A model generated the notes under the pieces. That model saw only the letters and a program-made list of their open reading frames with translations, made no database searches and was not told where the DNA came from. From contig JABFGG010000014.1 of assembly GCA_013112575.1 (NCBI GenBank), positions 1 through 64,000 on the forward strand: a DNA stretch of 64,000 nucleotides, given 5' to 3'. Positions 46,520 through 55,874 of this stretch are shown here, one piece after another (position 1 is the first letter of the stretch; each line of letters begins with the position of its first letter). This DNA is from Chloroflexota bacterium (GTDB lineage: Bacteria > Chloroflexota > Anaerolineae > Anaerolineales > UBA11579). The translations under genes were made by a program, and so were the position numbers.

Positions 46520-47035
46520 TTAGTCCTTTGGCCTCGGTTTTTTCACTTCGATCTCTTCAAAGTTAAAGCTGAACTGCACTTCTTCATAACCCAGCGGGTA
46601 ATCTTTGCGCAGTGGGTGACCCTGCCAATCAGCAGGCATCAGGATACGGCGCAGGTCGGGGTGGTCGCTAAAGTGGATACCGAACATGTCGTACATCTCA
46701 CGTTCATACCATTCAGCATTGGGATAGATACCTGTGAGCGTATCCATCTCCGGCTCATTGCCATCCAGCGGCACGCGCAGTTCAAGGCGTATTTTATGCT
46801 TGAGGGAAGCCATCTGGTAAACAGCGTGAAAACGCGGGGTTTGTTGCGGCCAGTAATCGACACACGAAACACCCATCAACATTTCAAAGCCGTGTTCGTC
46901 ACGTAGAGCGGTGCAAGCAGCTAAAAGTTTATCGGGGTATACAACGAAACGATCTTGTTCACGGAAGTCTTTGTAGTCTTCCGCGCCAAAGTCATCTTTG
47001 AGTGCCTTGATGGCAGCTTTCAAATTCTCGGACAC
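46520..47035 (-). CDS. nuoC: NADH-quinone oxidoreductase subunit C
   Basis: 171 residues, the 30-kDa-type subunit. Family signature ERExYDMFGIHFSDHPDLRRIL is present, followed by DWQGHPLRKDYPLG. Three bases before nuoD. No cofactor; scaffolds the quinone arm. Confidence 0.95.
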   Translation of the reverse strand: MSENLKAAIKALKDDFGAEDYKDFREQDRFVVYPDKLLAACTALRDEHGFEMLMGVSCVDYWPQQTPRFHAVYQMASLKHKIRLELRVPLDGNEPEMDTLTGIYPNAEWYEREMYDMFGIHFSDHPDLRRILMPADWQGHPLRKDYPLGYEEVQFSFNFEEIEVKKPRPKD

Positions 47036-47044
47036 TATATTTCC

Positions 47045-47527
47045 TTAGGCCCAGGTCTTGATGCCTTCGCCTTTGACTTTCTCATGCAGGGTCATGATGC
47101 CATGGATGAGGGCCTCAGGGCGCGGCGGGCAACCGGCCACGTAAACGTCCACCGGCACGATCTCGTCCACCCCCTGAACGATAGCATAGTTATTGAACAC
47201 GCCGCCGCAGGAAGCGCAGTCACCCATCGACACCACCCATTTGGGTTCAGGCATCTGGTCGTATAGGCGGCGCAGCACGGGGGCCATCTTGCGGGTCACA
47301 CGCCCGGCCACGATCATCAGGTCGGCCTGGCGCGGGCTGGGACGCATCAACTCCATACCGAAACGGCTCATGTCATAGTCCGAAGCCTGGGAGGCCATCA
47401 TCTCAATGGCACAGCAGGCCAGACCAAACAACATGGGCCACATGGCGCGCGTACGTCCCCAATTGACCATCTGCTCCAGCGTGGTGGTTACCACGCCCAT
47501 ATTGCCAAGTTTTTGTTCTACTCCCAT
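47045..47527 (-). CDS. nuoB: NADH-quinone oxidoreductase subunit B
   Basis: 160 residues carrying terminal cluster N2. Ligands visible as the tandem cysteines in ACCAIE, then GDCASCGG and GCPPRP. The ATG at 47527 is preferred over an earlier codon at 47548: GGGAG lies within nuoA just upstream, and this gives a 10-base overlap with nuoA rather than 31. Highly conserved. Confidence 0.95.
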   Translation of the reverse strand: MGVEQKLGNMGVVTTTLEQMVNWGRTRAMWPMLFGLACCAIEMMASQASDYDMSRFGMELMRPSPRQADLMIVAGRVTRKMAPVLRRLYDQMPEPKWVVSMGDCASCGGVFNNYAIVQGVDEIVPVDVYVAGCPPRPEALIHGIMTLHEKVKGEGIKTWA

Positions 47528-47874
47528 TCCAATGCTCCCTTCTTCCATTCATAAATGAACCCAACGATAATAGGGATATTAAAAACGATCATAGCGATCA
47601 GGCCATATAAGCCCAAATCACGGAAAGCCACTGCCCAGGGCAGGAAGAATAAGACTTCAATATCAAAGAGGATAAACAATACAGCTACCATGTAAAAACG
47701 CACCGGCAAACGGCGCGTGCCCGGCCCGATGGGCTGCATGCCCGATTCGTAAGCCGCAGATTTGCGCTTCGAAGGGCGTTTGGGGCCGAACAGGCCTCCC
47801 AAAACAATAACTAAAACGCCTAATCCGACAGACAAAATCAACAATATGGCAATGGGGATATAGCCTGTGAGCAT
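47518..47874 (-). CDS. nuoA: NADH-quinone oxidoreductase subunit A
   Basis: 118 residues, three helices. Conserved YESGMQPIG loop and [13 protein letters not shown] helix are present. First gene of the operon, about 55 bases behind a consensus promoter, with an AGGA ribosome site. The cytoplasmic loop carries an unusual cluster of basic residues ([11 protein letters not shown]). Confidence 0.95.
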   Translation of the reverse strand: MLTGYIPIAILLILSVGLGVLVIVLGGLFGPKRPSKRKSAAYESGMQPIGPGTRRLPVRFYMVAVLFILFDIEVLFFLPWAVAFRDLGLYGLIAMIVFNIPIIVGFIYEWKKGALEWE

Positions 47875-47929
47875 GTGGATCCTATACAGTTAAAGTGTTA
47901 AATTAAGCCAAGAGTTTGAAACAAAGAAA

Positions 47930-47958
47930 AGTGTAACATAGAGGAGTAAAGGTGTCAA
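47930..47958 (-). promoter_or_regulatory. Sigma70-type promoter of the nuo operon
   Basis: On the minus strand a perfect TTGACA (47953-47958), 17-base spacer, TACACT (47930-47935). Leader of about 50 bases to nuoA. No palindromic operator is seen beside it, so expression may be constitutive. Confidence 0.8.
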
Positions 47959-48037
47959 ATTTCACAAAGTGGACGCCTGTCTGTTAGTCTCAACAAGTAA
48001 ACAAGCCTATTGATTATGTGAAAAAGTGAGGTGATGT

Positions 48038-48589
48038 ATGCATCTGTCCACGAGAAATCTTGCCCTTATCCTGTCAACTATCTTTATAACTAGCGCTTGT
48101 GGTGCTGGTGAAATGACTTCCCCAACCATCGAGAGCACTGAAACGGCCGCGCCAACCATCCAGAGTACGGAGGTTGAGGTCGAGCCCCCTCTTGAGCTGC
48201 AGAGGGAAGAACCCCAACTCGGTGTGGGGCAAAACCCGCTGGTAGGAAGCTGGTACGAAGTTGCCCAGATCTCCTGCCAGACGACATCAGAACGCCGTGT
48301 GCCTAGCCCTATCGAGGAGCTGATTTTTTTCGAGGACAATCGCATCAATGTCACCTGGTTCCCATTTGAAGTATATATTGACTATGTAGGCACTTATGCC
48401 GTCGGTGAGGGCGGCACCCTCGAGATCTTCGCCGAAGAATTGAATTATCTACCTTCAGAACTGGACACCGTGGGCACTTATGAGATCGATGAAAATGGCC
48501 GTTTACTCTTGAAGGATATGTGGTTGGGCGTCCCCCCACTAGATGCTGTTCATCCGGTCAACTGCGGACACATCTTTGAGAAGCGCTAA
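48038..48589 (+). CDS. Hypothetical lipoprotein
   Basis: 183 residues with a lipobox TSAC after a hydrophobic signal. Then a low-complexity Thr/Glu/Pro region (about 25-60) with repeated PTIxST units, then a small beta-rich domain containing GSWYEVAQISC, TYAVGEGGTLEI and GTYEIDENGRLLL. Two domain cysteines may bond. The W(Y)G-type layout resembles lipocalin-like lipoproteins, but the similarity is too weak to claim. Divergent from nuo; GTGAGGTG ribosome site. Confidence 0.65.
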   Translation: MHLSTRNLALILSTIFITSACGAGEMTSPTIESTETAAPTIQSTEVEVEPPLELQREEPQLGVGQNPLVGSWYEVAQISCQTTSERRVPSPIEELIFFEDNRINVTWFPFEVYIDYVGTYAVGEGGTLEIFAEELNYLPSELDTVGTYEIDENGRLLLKDMWLGVPPLDAVHPVNCGHIFEKR

Positions 48590-49048
48590 CTAGAGAAATA
48601 CACACACTACATGCACGCGGTCAATCTCAATCAGCACCTGCCCTCCTGCCTGCTCTTTGATCGCCACCCACATCCAAGTGGCAAAATCCATAAAAGGCAA
48701 ATTGGTCACAGAAGATTGCCTGCCACTGGCGCGTCCATCCCCCACTCCCGTAGTCCAGCCGTCCTCCTGAAACCACTCCGCTACCTGGCGCGGCCTGTCG
48801 CCTGTACTGAAGACCACTTGAAAGGAAACCCGCACACAGGGTGGCAAGGGTTTGCTTGGGGCTGTAATGATGAAAGGGAAGGTGTCCCGGGAAATGGAGA
48901 AGTCCTCTACCCGCTCAAAGTCGGCGTTGGGGTAAATGGAGAAGGGGTTGTTGGAATAGAAGAAAAGGGCACAGGCGAGAACTGCGGAGATGATAATACC
49001 GCTCCCGCCAACAAGTAGGATCCGGTGACGGGAGAAGAGTGTTTGCAT
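48590..49048 (-). CDS. Hypothetical single-anchor protein, paralogue A
   Basis: About 152 residues from the ATG at 49048; a TTG at 49075 would add nine. One N-terminal membrane segment, then a domain with YPNADFERVED, RVSFQVVFST, VAEWFQEDGW and a C-terminal Cys. These blocks occur in the same order in the next gene upstream, so the two are paralogues. The start lies five bases after that gene's stop, suggesting coupling. Function unknown. Confidence 0.55.
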   Translation of the reverse strand: MQTLFSRHRILLVGGSGIIISAVLACALFFYSNNPFSIYPNADFERVEDFSISRDTFPFIITAPSKPLPPCVRVSFQVVFSTGDRPRQVAEWFQEDGWTTGVGDGRASGRQSSVTNLPFMDFATWMWVAIKEQAGGQVLIEIDRVHVVCVFL

Positions 49049-49053
49049 CAAAT

Positions 49054-49485
49054 TCACACGGGTGGAAAAAAGCAAACAGAAATATTGGTTCTGGCAGTAA
49101 TTATCGTAGATTCGGTTGACGCAACACTGACATATTGCCCAGTAGAACCGTATACTTTGATGATCGAATTATCAAGATAGCGATATTCCCGAAAAATATA
49201 TCTGAACCCAGCAATTATCTCGATCGGATATTCAATCCAACCATTACTAAGGTTCCATTCAATTACCTCCTCTGTAGAAGAATAAGATTCAAATGCTACG
49301 TGATTGGAATATCTAAAGCAATCTTTACGATTCTCGTCAGGGCGAACTTGAATAATTGGACGGTCAACAAACTTTGCATTGGGATAAGGAAACACAAAGA
49401 ACAGATAAGAATGCAAAGCTAATGCAATCCCACACATAAGTGTCCCCAAAAGAATTATTGTGAATGCACACTTGCTACCCCTCAT
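49054..49485 (-). CDS. Hypothetical single-anchor protein, paralogue B
   Basis: 143 residues. Hydrophobic N-terminal anchor, then YPNAKFVDRP, a Cys in KDCFRYSN, VIEWNLSNGW and a C-terminal VCFFPP. Same order of blocks as paralogue A with low identity. The ATG immediately follows the TAG of the oxidoreductase gene, so it is very likely co-transcribed with it. Base composition is more AT-rich than the neighbouring genes. Confidence 0.55.
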   Translation of the reverse strand: MRGSKCAFTIILLGTLMCGIALALHSYLFFVFPYPNAKFVDRPIIQVRPDENRKDCFRYSNHVAFESYSSTEEVIEWNLSNGWIEYPIEIIAGFRYIFREYRYLDNSIIKVYGSTGQYVSVASTESTIITARTNISVCFFPPV

Positions 49486-51642
49486 CTAGTGAATGGGAAC
49501 CTTTTCCCCCACCCGCAAAGCCTCCATCGCCGCAAAAGTAGCACGCGTTACACCCAACAAATCTTCATAAGCAATGGGTGGCGCCCCGCCCTCCGCGATG
49601 GCTTTGGCAAAAGCCTGCCACTCGGCGCGATGGCCTTTGTCCTGACGCAGGCGGCTTTGCTGCTTTCTGCTACGGCCGTTGCGGGTCGTCTCCAAGGCAC
49701 GGAAATCATCCAATAAAGCTACACGCCCGCCTGCAAAGACCTCCACTCGTTCTTTTGCCACGGATTTGTCGCCATTCGCCAGATAACTCAGCGTACCCAC
49801 CGAGCCGTCGGGGAACTCAAAGGTCAGCACCACATTATCCTGGCGGTAGCGGCCGCCATCAGATAGGGCCGTGGCGCTCACAGATACAGGCGGCGCACCT
49901 GCCAGGTAGGTCAAGAAATCCACAAAATGGCAACCCTCACCGATGATGCGGCCCCCTCCCTGCTGTGGGTCATGCAGCCAATGGTCAAGGGGTAAATAAC
50001 CGGCATTGACGCGATAGTGCATGGCTAAAGGTTCTTTGGTCTGCGACAGGAACGCCTTTAACTTGATGGCTAATGGTGCAAAACGGCGGTTGAAGCCCAC
50101 CATCAGCAATGGCGCGTCAGGCTTGTCCAGTTCAGCTTTGATCTCAGCCAGTTCATCTTCATTTAGCGCCAGCGGTTTTTCACAAAAGACGTTTTTGCCA
50201 GCCTGTAGAGCCTCTATGACCTGCTCGGCATGCAAGTTGTGGCGCGTCAGCACCGCGATTGTGTTGACCATTTCATCCGCAATGATCCCTTGCGCGTCGC
50301 TGGCCGCGTAAGTAAAGCCGTGTTTTTTGGCCGCATGCTGGGCGCTCAAGCCTGAAGCTGAAGCGATGCCCACCAATTCCACACCTTTGACGCCCTTGAG
50401 CGCGGGCAGCAAAACCGCCTGGGCGAAATTGCCTGCCCCCAATACACCCAGCCACACATTCCCAGTACCTTTTCGTTTTTCGCTTTCCGTTTTTATCACA
50501 CGCGCCGGACTTGTTTCACTTGCTTCCGGATACGTCAGCACCACGCCCAGGAAAGCCTCGCTGTTCTGTTTACCCGTTATCAATTCATAAGCCTGAGGCG
50601 CATCTTCTATAGGAAAGCGATGGCTGATAAGGGGGGAAACATCCAGGTTCCCAGTCCCCAATAACTCCACGAAAGACTCGAGGTTGCGGCCTTCCGTCCA
50701 ACGTACGTAGCCGATAGGGTAATCCCGGCCACTCTCTTCATATTCCGTGTCATAACGCCCCGGGCCGTAGGACCGCGAGACCAGGAAGGTCAGTTCTTTC
50801 TCAAAATAACCGCGGCGCGGCAACTCCAGGCCCACTGCACCCACGGCCACAACTCGCGCCCGGTCACGCGCAAGGCTGGCGGCCAGTTCCACCGGGTCAT
50901 TCGAGCTGGTATCAGCGCAGATCAACACCACGTCACAGCCCTGCCCCCCACTGAAAGTCTGGGCAGCTTCTTCGGCACCTTCTCGCAACACAGCCTCTGC
51001 ACCCATTTGCTGCGCCAATTGCACGCGCTGGGGGTCGAGGTCCACGCCAAACACCTGGCAGCCCGCTGCTTTGGCGATACCCACGGCCAACAAGCCCAGC
51101 AGACCCAGGCCGATCACGGCCACGCGTTCACCCAACTGCGGCTCGGCCAACCGGAATCCATGCAGAGAGATCGAGCCCAGGGTAGCAAAAGCACCCTGCT
51201 CAAAATCCACGTTGTCGGGCAGGGGAGCCAGCAGGTTCTTGGGCACAACGGCATACTCAGCGTGTACGGCATAATTGCCACCGGCACAGGCCACGCGCTG
51301 CCCCACCTGAAAAGATACCATCTCTGCGCCCAATTCCACGATTGTTCCCGCGGAGGAGTAGCCTAAAGGCATAGGTTGGTCGAGGCGATTGAAGGCCGCT
51401 TCAACAGTGGTCAAGATACCTTCACGGCGGGCCTTATCCAGCACCTGGCGCACCAGGTCTGGGCGCGAGCGCGCTTTGCCCACGAGCGACTTTTCGGCGA
51501 ACTCGACCACCATGCGCTCCGTGCCTGCCGAGACCAGCGAGGCTCCGGTGTGCACCAGGGCCATGCCCGGGCCGGGTTTAGGCACAGGCACTTCCACAAC
51601 TTCAGTTTTGCCATCACGCAGATTCTGCAATACTTGCTTCAT
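49486..51642 (-). CDS. Bi-domain oxidoreductase: MDR-type dehydrogenase fused to Gfo/Idh/MocA
   Basis: 718 residues. The first about 370 residues form a medium-chain alcohol-dehydrogenase-like unit (PLGYSSAGTIVELG, Rossmann VIGLGLLGLLAVG) that lacks the usual catalytic zinc ligands. The second unit (about 395-718) is Gfo/Idh/MocA-type, with LGVLGAGNFAQ, NVFCEKPLALN and GEGCHFVDFLTYL. Such fusions are known from polysaccharide biosynthesis loci and are thought to modify nucleotide or carrier-linked sugars. Two small anchored proteins follow in the same operon. Substrate unknown. Confidence 0.85.
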   Translation of the reverse strand: MKQVLQNLRDGKTEVVEVPVPKPGPGMALVHTGASLVSAGTERMVVEFAEKSLVGKARSRPDLVRQVLDKARREGILTTVEAAFNRLDQPMPLGYSSAGTIVELGAEMVSFQVGQRVACAGGNYAVHAEYAVVPKNLLAPLPDNVDFEQGAFATLGSISLHGFRLAEPQLGERVAVIGLGLLGLLAVGIAKAAGCQVFGVDLDPQRVQLAQQMGAEAVLREGAEEAAQTFSGGQGCDVVLICADTSSNDPVELAASLARDRARVVAVGAVGLELPRRGYFEKELTFLVSRSYGPGRYDTEYEESGRDYPIGYVRWTEGRNLESFVELLGTGNLDVSPLISHRFPIEDAPQAYELITGKQNSEAFLGVVLTYPEASETSPARVIKTESEKRKGTGNVWLGVLGAGNFAQAVLLPALKGVKGVELVGIASASGLSAQHAAKKHGFTYAASDAQGIIADEMVNTIAVLTRHNLHAEQVIEALQAGKNVFCEKPLALNEDELAEIKAELDKPDAPLLMVGFNRRFAPLAIKLKAFLSQTKEPLAMHYRVNAGYLPLDHWLHDPQQGGGRIIGEGCHFVDFLTYLAGAPPVSVSATALSDGGRYRQDNVVLTFEFPDGSVGTLSYLANGDKSVAKERVEVFAGGRVALLDDFRALETTRNGRSRKQQSRLRQDKGHRAEWQAFAKAIAEGGAPPIAYEDLLGVTRATFAAMEALRVGEKVPIH

Positions 51643-51793
51643 AGTGGGCGGGATTCTACCGCAAACTGCTATAATGCCCTTCGGTACATTTCTAAATCAC
51701 AAATAGCCCCAAGGGACGAATGCCGCAAATCAAATATCGATTTGTAGCATTCGTTCTTTCGCGCCATTGGTGATTCATTTCAAGGAGATCACC

Positions 51794-52897
51794 TTGTCCG
51801 ACCCCCGTGTCCACAAATTTGCCCAGGTTCTGGTAGACCACTCAGCCCGTATTGTGCCGGGTGACCGTGTATATATCGAAGCCACCACCGAAGCCCTACC
51901 CCTGGTAGAAGCCCTCTACGAAACCATCCTGCAACGCGGAGGCCATCCTTACCCTCACCTACGTTTGCCCGAACAGGATGAGCTTTTCTTTAAATATGCC
52001 AATGACGACCAGTTGAAGCACAAACCCATCTTCCGCAGCCTGGCCTATGACGAATTCGAGTCACGTATTCGCATTCACTCATTGGCCAACACCAACGCGC
52101 TCAACAACGTCGATGCCAACAAACAGTCCACCTGGGATGCGACCGAAGCTCACATCCTGGAAACACAGATGCGCCGCGGGGCAGCCAAGGAATTCAAATG
52201 GGTCACCACCCTCTACCCCACGCGTGCTTATGCCCAACTGGCCAATATGGGCCTCAAGGAATATGAAGATTTCGTGTTCCAGGCTGCCCATGCTCACGAA
52301 GAAGATCCCATTGCTTACTGGACCAAAGTTAAAGCAGAGCAGCAAAAGATCGTTGACTACATGGTGGGGCATGACAAAGTGGAGTTGCGCGGCCCCAACG
52401 TAGACCTGAGCCTGTCCATCAAAGGCCGCACTTTCGAAAATGCTTATGGCGAACACAATATGCCCGATGGTGAGATCTATACCGGTCCGGTGGAAGATTC
52501 ACTGAATGGATGGGTGCGCTACACTTATCCGTCTATCAGTGGCGGGCGCGTGGTAGAAGACATCGAGTTGAAATTCGAAGAGGGCCGCGTGGTCGAAGCC
52601 AGTGCCTCCAAGAACGAAGATTATCTGATGAAGCAATTGGACATCGATGAAGGGGCGCGTTACGTGGGCGAATTTGCTATCGGCACCAACTTTGAGGTGC
52701 AGCAATTCACCGGCAACATCCTTTTCGATGAGAAGATCGGCGGCTCTTTCCACATGGCCCTCGGGGCCGGCTACCCCGAAACCGGCAGCAAGAACAAAAG
52801 CGTCATCCATTGGGACATGATCTGCGATATGCGTGAAGATGCCGAGATCGTGGTCGACGGCGAAGTTGTGTATAAGGATGGGGCCTTCACGATTTAG
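51794..52897 (+). CDS. M29-family metallo-aminopeptidase
   Basis: 367 residues from a TTG at 51794, chosen because AAGGAG lies eight bases upstream and because M29 proteins typically begin with SDPRV. Seen: GEIYTGPVED and a late SVIHWDMICDM, which supply the metal-binding acidic and His residues, and the GAGYPETG stretch. Predicted cytoplasmic, dimeric, removing N-terminal residues from peptides. Stands alone and ends in a clean terminator. Confidence 0.9.
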   Translation: MSDPRVHKFAQVLVDHSARIVPGDRVYIEATTEALPLVEALYETILQRGGHPYPHLRLPEQDELFFKYANDDQLKHKPIFRSLAYDEFESRIRIHSLANTNALNNVDANKQSTWDATEAHILETQMRRGAAKEFKWVTTLYPTRAYAQLANMGLKEYEDFVFQAAHAHEEDPIAYWTKVKAEQQKIVDYMVGHDKVELRGPNVDLSLSIKGRTFENAYGEHNMPDGEIYTGPVEDSLNGWVRYTYPSISGGRVVEDIELKFEEGRVVEASASKNEDYLMKQLDIDEGARYVGEFAIGTNFEVQQFTGNILFDEKIGGSFHMALGAGYPETGSKNKSVIHWDMICDMREDAEIVVDGEVVYKDGAFTI

Positions 52898-52915
52898 GAA
52901 GTTGTTCTATAGTTA

Positions 52916-52943
52916 AAAAAGACGGCCAAATGGCCGTCTTTTT
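52916..52943. terminator. Bidirectional terminator hairpin
   Basis: AAAAAGACGGCCA pairs with TGGCCGTCTTTTT around two bases; A-run before and T-run after. Between the convergent aminopeptidase and UPF0316 genes. Confidence 0.9.
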
Positions 52944-52963
52944 GTTTGTTAGTTGTTAGGAAG

Positions 52964-53488
52964 TTAGCGCCAGAAACCACGCCGCACTGGGCGCATATCT
53001 TCTGCTGTTACCATGGCCTCTTCGTCGATCTCTTGCACGATCTTCATGACCTTCTTGATCTGCTTGCGCCGCACGCTGGCGTTTAACAAGGACACCGCCC
53101 CATCACGACCTTGTGCAGGGATCTCGGTAACCGCGTAACCTTCTTCACGCAAATGCTCCACGAGTGCCTTGCCGCGCCGCGGGCTGATGATGCGCATGTT
53201 GATGTGTCCAATGGCTAAGCGTTCTTCGATCCACATACCCACCACGTTCCCCGTGGCGTAGCCGCCTGCATAAGCCATCAGGTTAAGGATATTGGTCAGG
53301 TCCTGCACGACTGCCGTAAGTACGTAAATAAAGACCAGAGTTTGCAAAAAACCCAGGAACCAGGTGATGACCTTACGATTGCGGATGACCATGTTGACAC
53401 GTACGGTATCCAAGGCCATATTGGCCACACGCAGGCCAAAGATCAGCCCGGCAGATAACCAGGCATCAGGGGATAAAAAGATTTCCAT
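52964..53488 (-). CDS. UPF0316/DUF2179-type membrane protein
   Basis: 174 residues. Three N-terminal helices with LRVANMALDTVRV and GNVVGMWIEERLAIG, followed by a soluble DUF2179-like domain (about 95-165) containing RRGKALVEHLREEGYAVTEIPAQGRDG. The family is widespread and uncharacterised. Two bases behind the phosphorylase gene, so probably co-transcribed with it. Confidence 0.8.
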   Translation of the reverse strand: MEIFLSPDAWLSAGLIFGLRVANMALDTVRVNMVIRNRKVITWFLGFLQTLVFIYVLTAVVQDLTNILNLMAYAGGYATGNVVGMWIEERLAIGHINMRIISPRRGKALVEHLREEGYAVTEIPAQGRDGAVSLLNASVRRKQIKKVMKIVQEIDEEAMVTAEDMRPVRRGFWR

Positions 53489-53490
53489 GT

Positions 53491-55665
53491 TTATTCGGTT
53501 GCTGCTTCCAGCTCACCCTTGCCCTCAATCACGGGCACGTACAGTTCTTCGGTATATTCCTTGATCATGCGCGTCATGCTGAAACGCGGCGCCAGCGTAC
53601 GGATGCACTCTTTCATTTTGGCGATCCATTCGCGGGGGATGTTATCCCCGCTGCGCCCTTCATAGTAGAGGGGGATGATCTCATTTTCCAGGATGTCGTA
53701 GAGGCTGTTGGCGTCGGCCTGATCCTGCACGTTGGGGTCGTTATGCTCTTCATCTTCACCAATAGCCCAGCCGTTGTTGCCGTTATAGCCTTCGCGCCAC
53801 CAACCATCCAAGATTGAGAAATTGAGCACACCGTTGAGGGCCGCTTTTTCACCGGAGGTCCCGGAGGCTTCGTTGGGCTTTCGTGGCGTATTCAACCACA
53901 CGTCCACACCCTGCGTTAGATAACGCCCAAGGTTCATATCGTAGTCTTCAAGGAAGACCAGCCGCCCACCATTCTCCGCAGCTTTTACCTTGCGATAGAC
54001 TTCCTGAATGAGTTGTTTACCCGGCTCGTCTGCCGGATGGGCCTTGCCTGCAAACACGATCTGTACCGGACGGTTAGGTTCATTTAATATTTTGAGCAGG
54101 CGGTCCAGGTCACTCAAGACCAGCCCAGCGCGTTTATAAGTCGCAAAACGGCGCGCAAAACCGATCGTTAATGTGTAAGGGTCAAGCAGAGTGCCCGCGG
54201 CCACCACCTGCACCGGATGCACACCATCGTCCGTCCATTGCTGGCGAGCACGGTCACGCATATAGAAAGTCAGTTTGCGTTTAAGGTGCTCGTGTACCGA
54301 CCACAGCTTTTCGTCAGGGATTTCGTCAACCTTTTCCCACACAGCCGGGTCGTCGACATGTTTCCACCAACCTTCACCAAAATATTCATCATAGAGGTGG
54401 CGATAGCGGCGTGCCAGCCAGGTTCCGGTGTGCACGCCATTGGTGATATGCGTGATGGGTACTTCGTCGAGTTTGCGCTCCGGCCACAGGAAATGCCACA
54501 TCTCGCGGGCGACACGCCCGTGCAATTCGGAGACACCGTTGCGTTGTTCGGCCATACGCAGGGCCAGCACCGACAGACTGAAGGTCTCACCCCAATCCTG
54601 TTCGCGGCGGGCCAGGTCCATGAAACCTTCACGGTCCAGGCTGAGTTGCGGCCACAGGTTGGAAAAATATTTATCCATCAGCCAGGTGGGGAATTCTTCA
54701 TTACCTGCTGGCACGGGTGTGTGTGTAGTGAACACATTGCTAGACTTGATCTGCTCAACAGCCTCATCAAATGCCATGCCCTCGCTCACTAGTTCGCGCG
54801 CTCGCTCCAGAGCCATAAATGCCGAGTGGCCTTCATTCATGTGCCACACGCTAGGATCATAGCCCAACAGACGCAAAGCCCGCACGCCACCCACGCCCAG
54901 GATCAACTCCTGTGAGATACGCAAGTCGAGGTCGCTGCTGTACAACCGGGCCGTCAGTTTTCTATCCGTATCAGAATTGCCTTCAACGTCACTGTCCAGC
55001 AAATACAAGGGCACACGCCCTACACGGATTTCCCACAGGCGCGCCAACACTGTGCGCCCTGGCAGTTCTACCGAGATCGTCAGCGGTTTGTCTTCATCAT
55101 CCAGCAAGGGCATCACTGGCAGGTCTTCAAACTTGAGATGCACTTCATGCGATTCCTGCCAGCCATCCTCGGTAATGTGCTGCGAGAAATAGCCTTCTGT
55201 GTACAGGAAACCTATCCCCACGAATGGCAAGCCCAGGTCGCTGGCCTCTTTTACATGGTCGCCTGACAACACGCCCAAGCCACCAGAGTAGATCGGCAAG
55301 GTTTCGTGCAAGCCAAACTCAGTGGAGAAATAGGCGATGTTCTTCTCAGTCAAATTCGGGTATGTGTCCTTAAACCAGGTATCCTGTGCTGCCATATATT
55401 CATCAAAATCCGCCATCAGCTTTTTATAGAAATCCAGCATGTAGCGGTCCTGGCTGGCGCGGTTCAGGTCAGCACGCCCCACACTGCGCAAGAACTGTAC
55501 GGGGTTGTGATAGGTCTCTTCCCATAAGTGCCCGTTGATCATCCGGAAGTAAGATTGGGCATCTTTCTCCCAGGTCCACCACAGGTTATAAGCCAGTTCC
55601 CCCAAACGTTCGATTGGTTTGGGCAATTCAAAGTTATTGGGCATGACACCCCGAAAAACGTTCAT
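53491..55665 (-). CDS. glgP: Alpha-glucan (glycogen) phosphorylase
   Basis: 724 residues, the shorter bacterial/archaeal-type alpha-glucan phosphorylase. Releases glucose-1-phosphate from storage glucan, using PLP. Seen: YFSTEFGLHETLPIYSGGLG, WHMNEGHSAF, the PLP Lys in SGEKAALNG (Glu replaces the Met usual in SGMKAALNG) and the DVWLNTPRKPNEASGT stretch. An ATG at 55644 is an alternative start. Followed by the UPF0316 gene. No other glycogen gene is in the window. Confidence 0.9.
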   Translation of the reverse strand: MNVFRGVMPNNFELPKPIERLGELAYNLWWTWEKDAQSYFRMINGHLWEETYHNPVQFLRSVGRADLNRASQDRYMLDFYKKLMADFDEYMAAQDTWFKDTYPNLTEKNIAYFSTEFGLHETLPIYSGGLGVLSGDHVKEASDLGLPFVGIGFLYTEGYFSQHITEDGWQESHEVHLKFEDLPVMPLLDDEDKPLTISVELPGRTVLARLWEIRVGRVPLYLLDSDVEGNSDTDRKLTARLYSSDLDLRISQELILGVGGVRALRLLGYDPSVWHMNEGHSAFMALERARELVSEGMAFDEAVEQIKSSNVFTTHTPVPAGNEEFPTWLMDKYFSNLWPQLSLDREGFMDLARREQDWGETFSLSVLALRMAEQRNGVSELHGRVAREMWHFLWPERKLDEVPITHITNGVHTGTWLARRYRHLYDEYFGEGWWKHVDDPAVWEKVDEIPDEKLWSVHEHLKRKLTFYMRDRARQQWTDDGVHPVQVVAAGTLLDPYTLTIGFARRFATYKRAGLVLSDLDRLLKILNEPNRPVQIVFAGKAHPADEPGKQLIQEVYRKVKAAENGGRLVFLEDYDMNLGRYLTQGVDVWLNTPRKPNEASGTSGEKAALNGVLNFSILDGWWREGYNGNNGWAIGEDEEHNDPNVQDQADANSLYDILENEIIPLYYEGRSGDNIPREWIAKMKECIRTLAPRFSMTRMIKEYTEELYVPVIEGKGELEAATE

Positions 55666-55828
55666 CTAAGTATGAACCTCATTACATTACATTTTAAGAA
55701 GTAATTTGCACAGAAGCGGAATCTTACCATGCGCCCGTACCTGCAATGCAAAGCCTTTATTAAAATTTTCAGCTAATGGATTTGTAAACTGGAGTATTCC
55801 AACACAAAAAGGCATTGTAGAACAAGGG

Positions 55829-55837
55829 TGTTATAAT
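55829..55837 (+). promoter_or_regulatory. Extended -10 promoter of dnaG-rpoD
   Basis: TGT directly followed by TATAAT, 37 bases before dnaG. A perfect -10 with the TGn extension and no clear -35 suits an extended-type housekeeping promoter. Confidence 0.6.
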
Positions 55838-55874
55838 CGTCTGGTCAAGTCATAATTCTGTATTTCCCGAAAAC

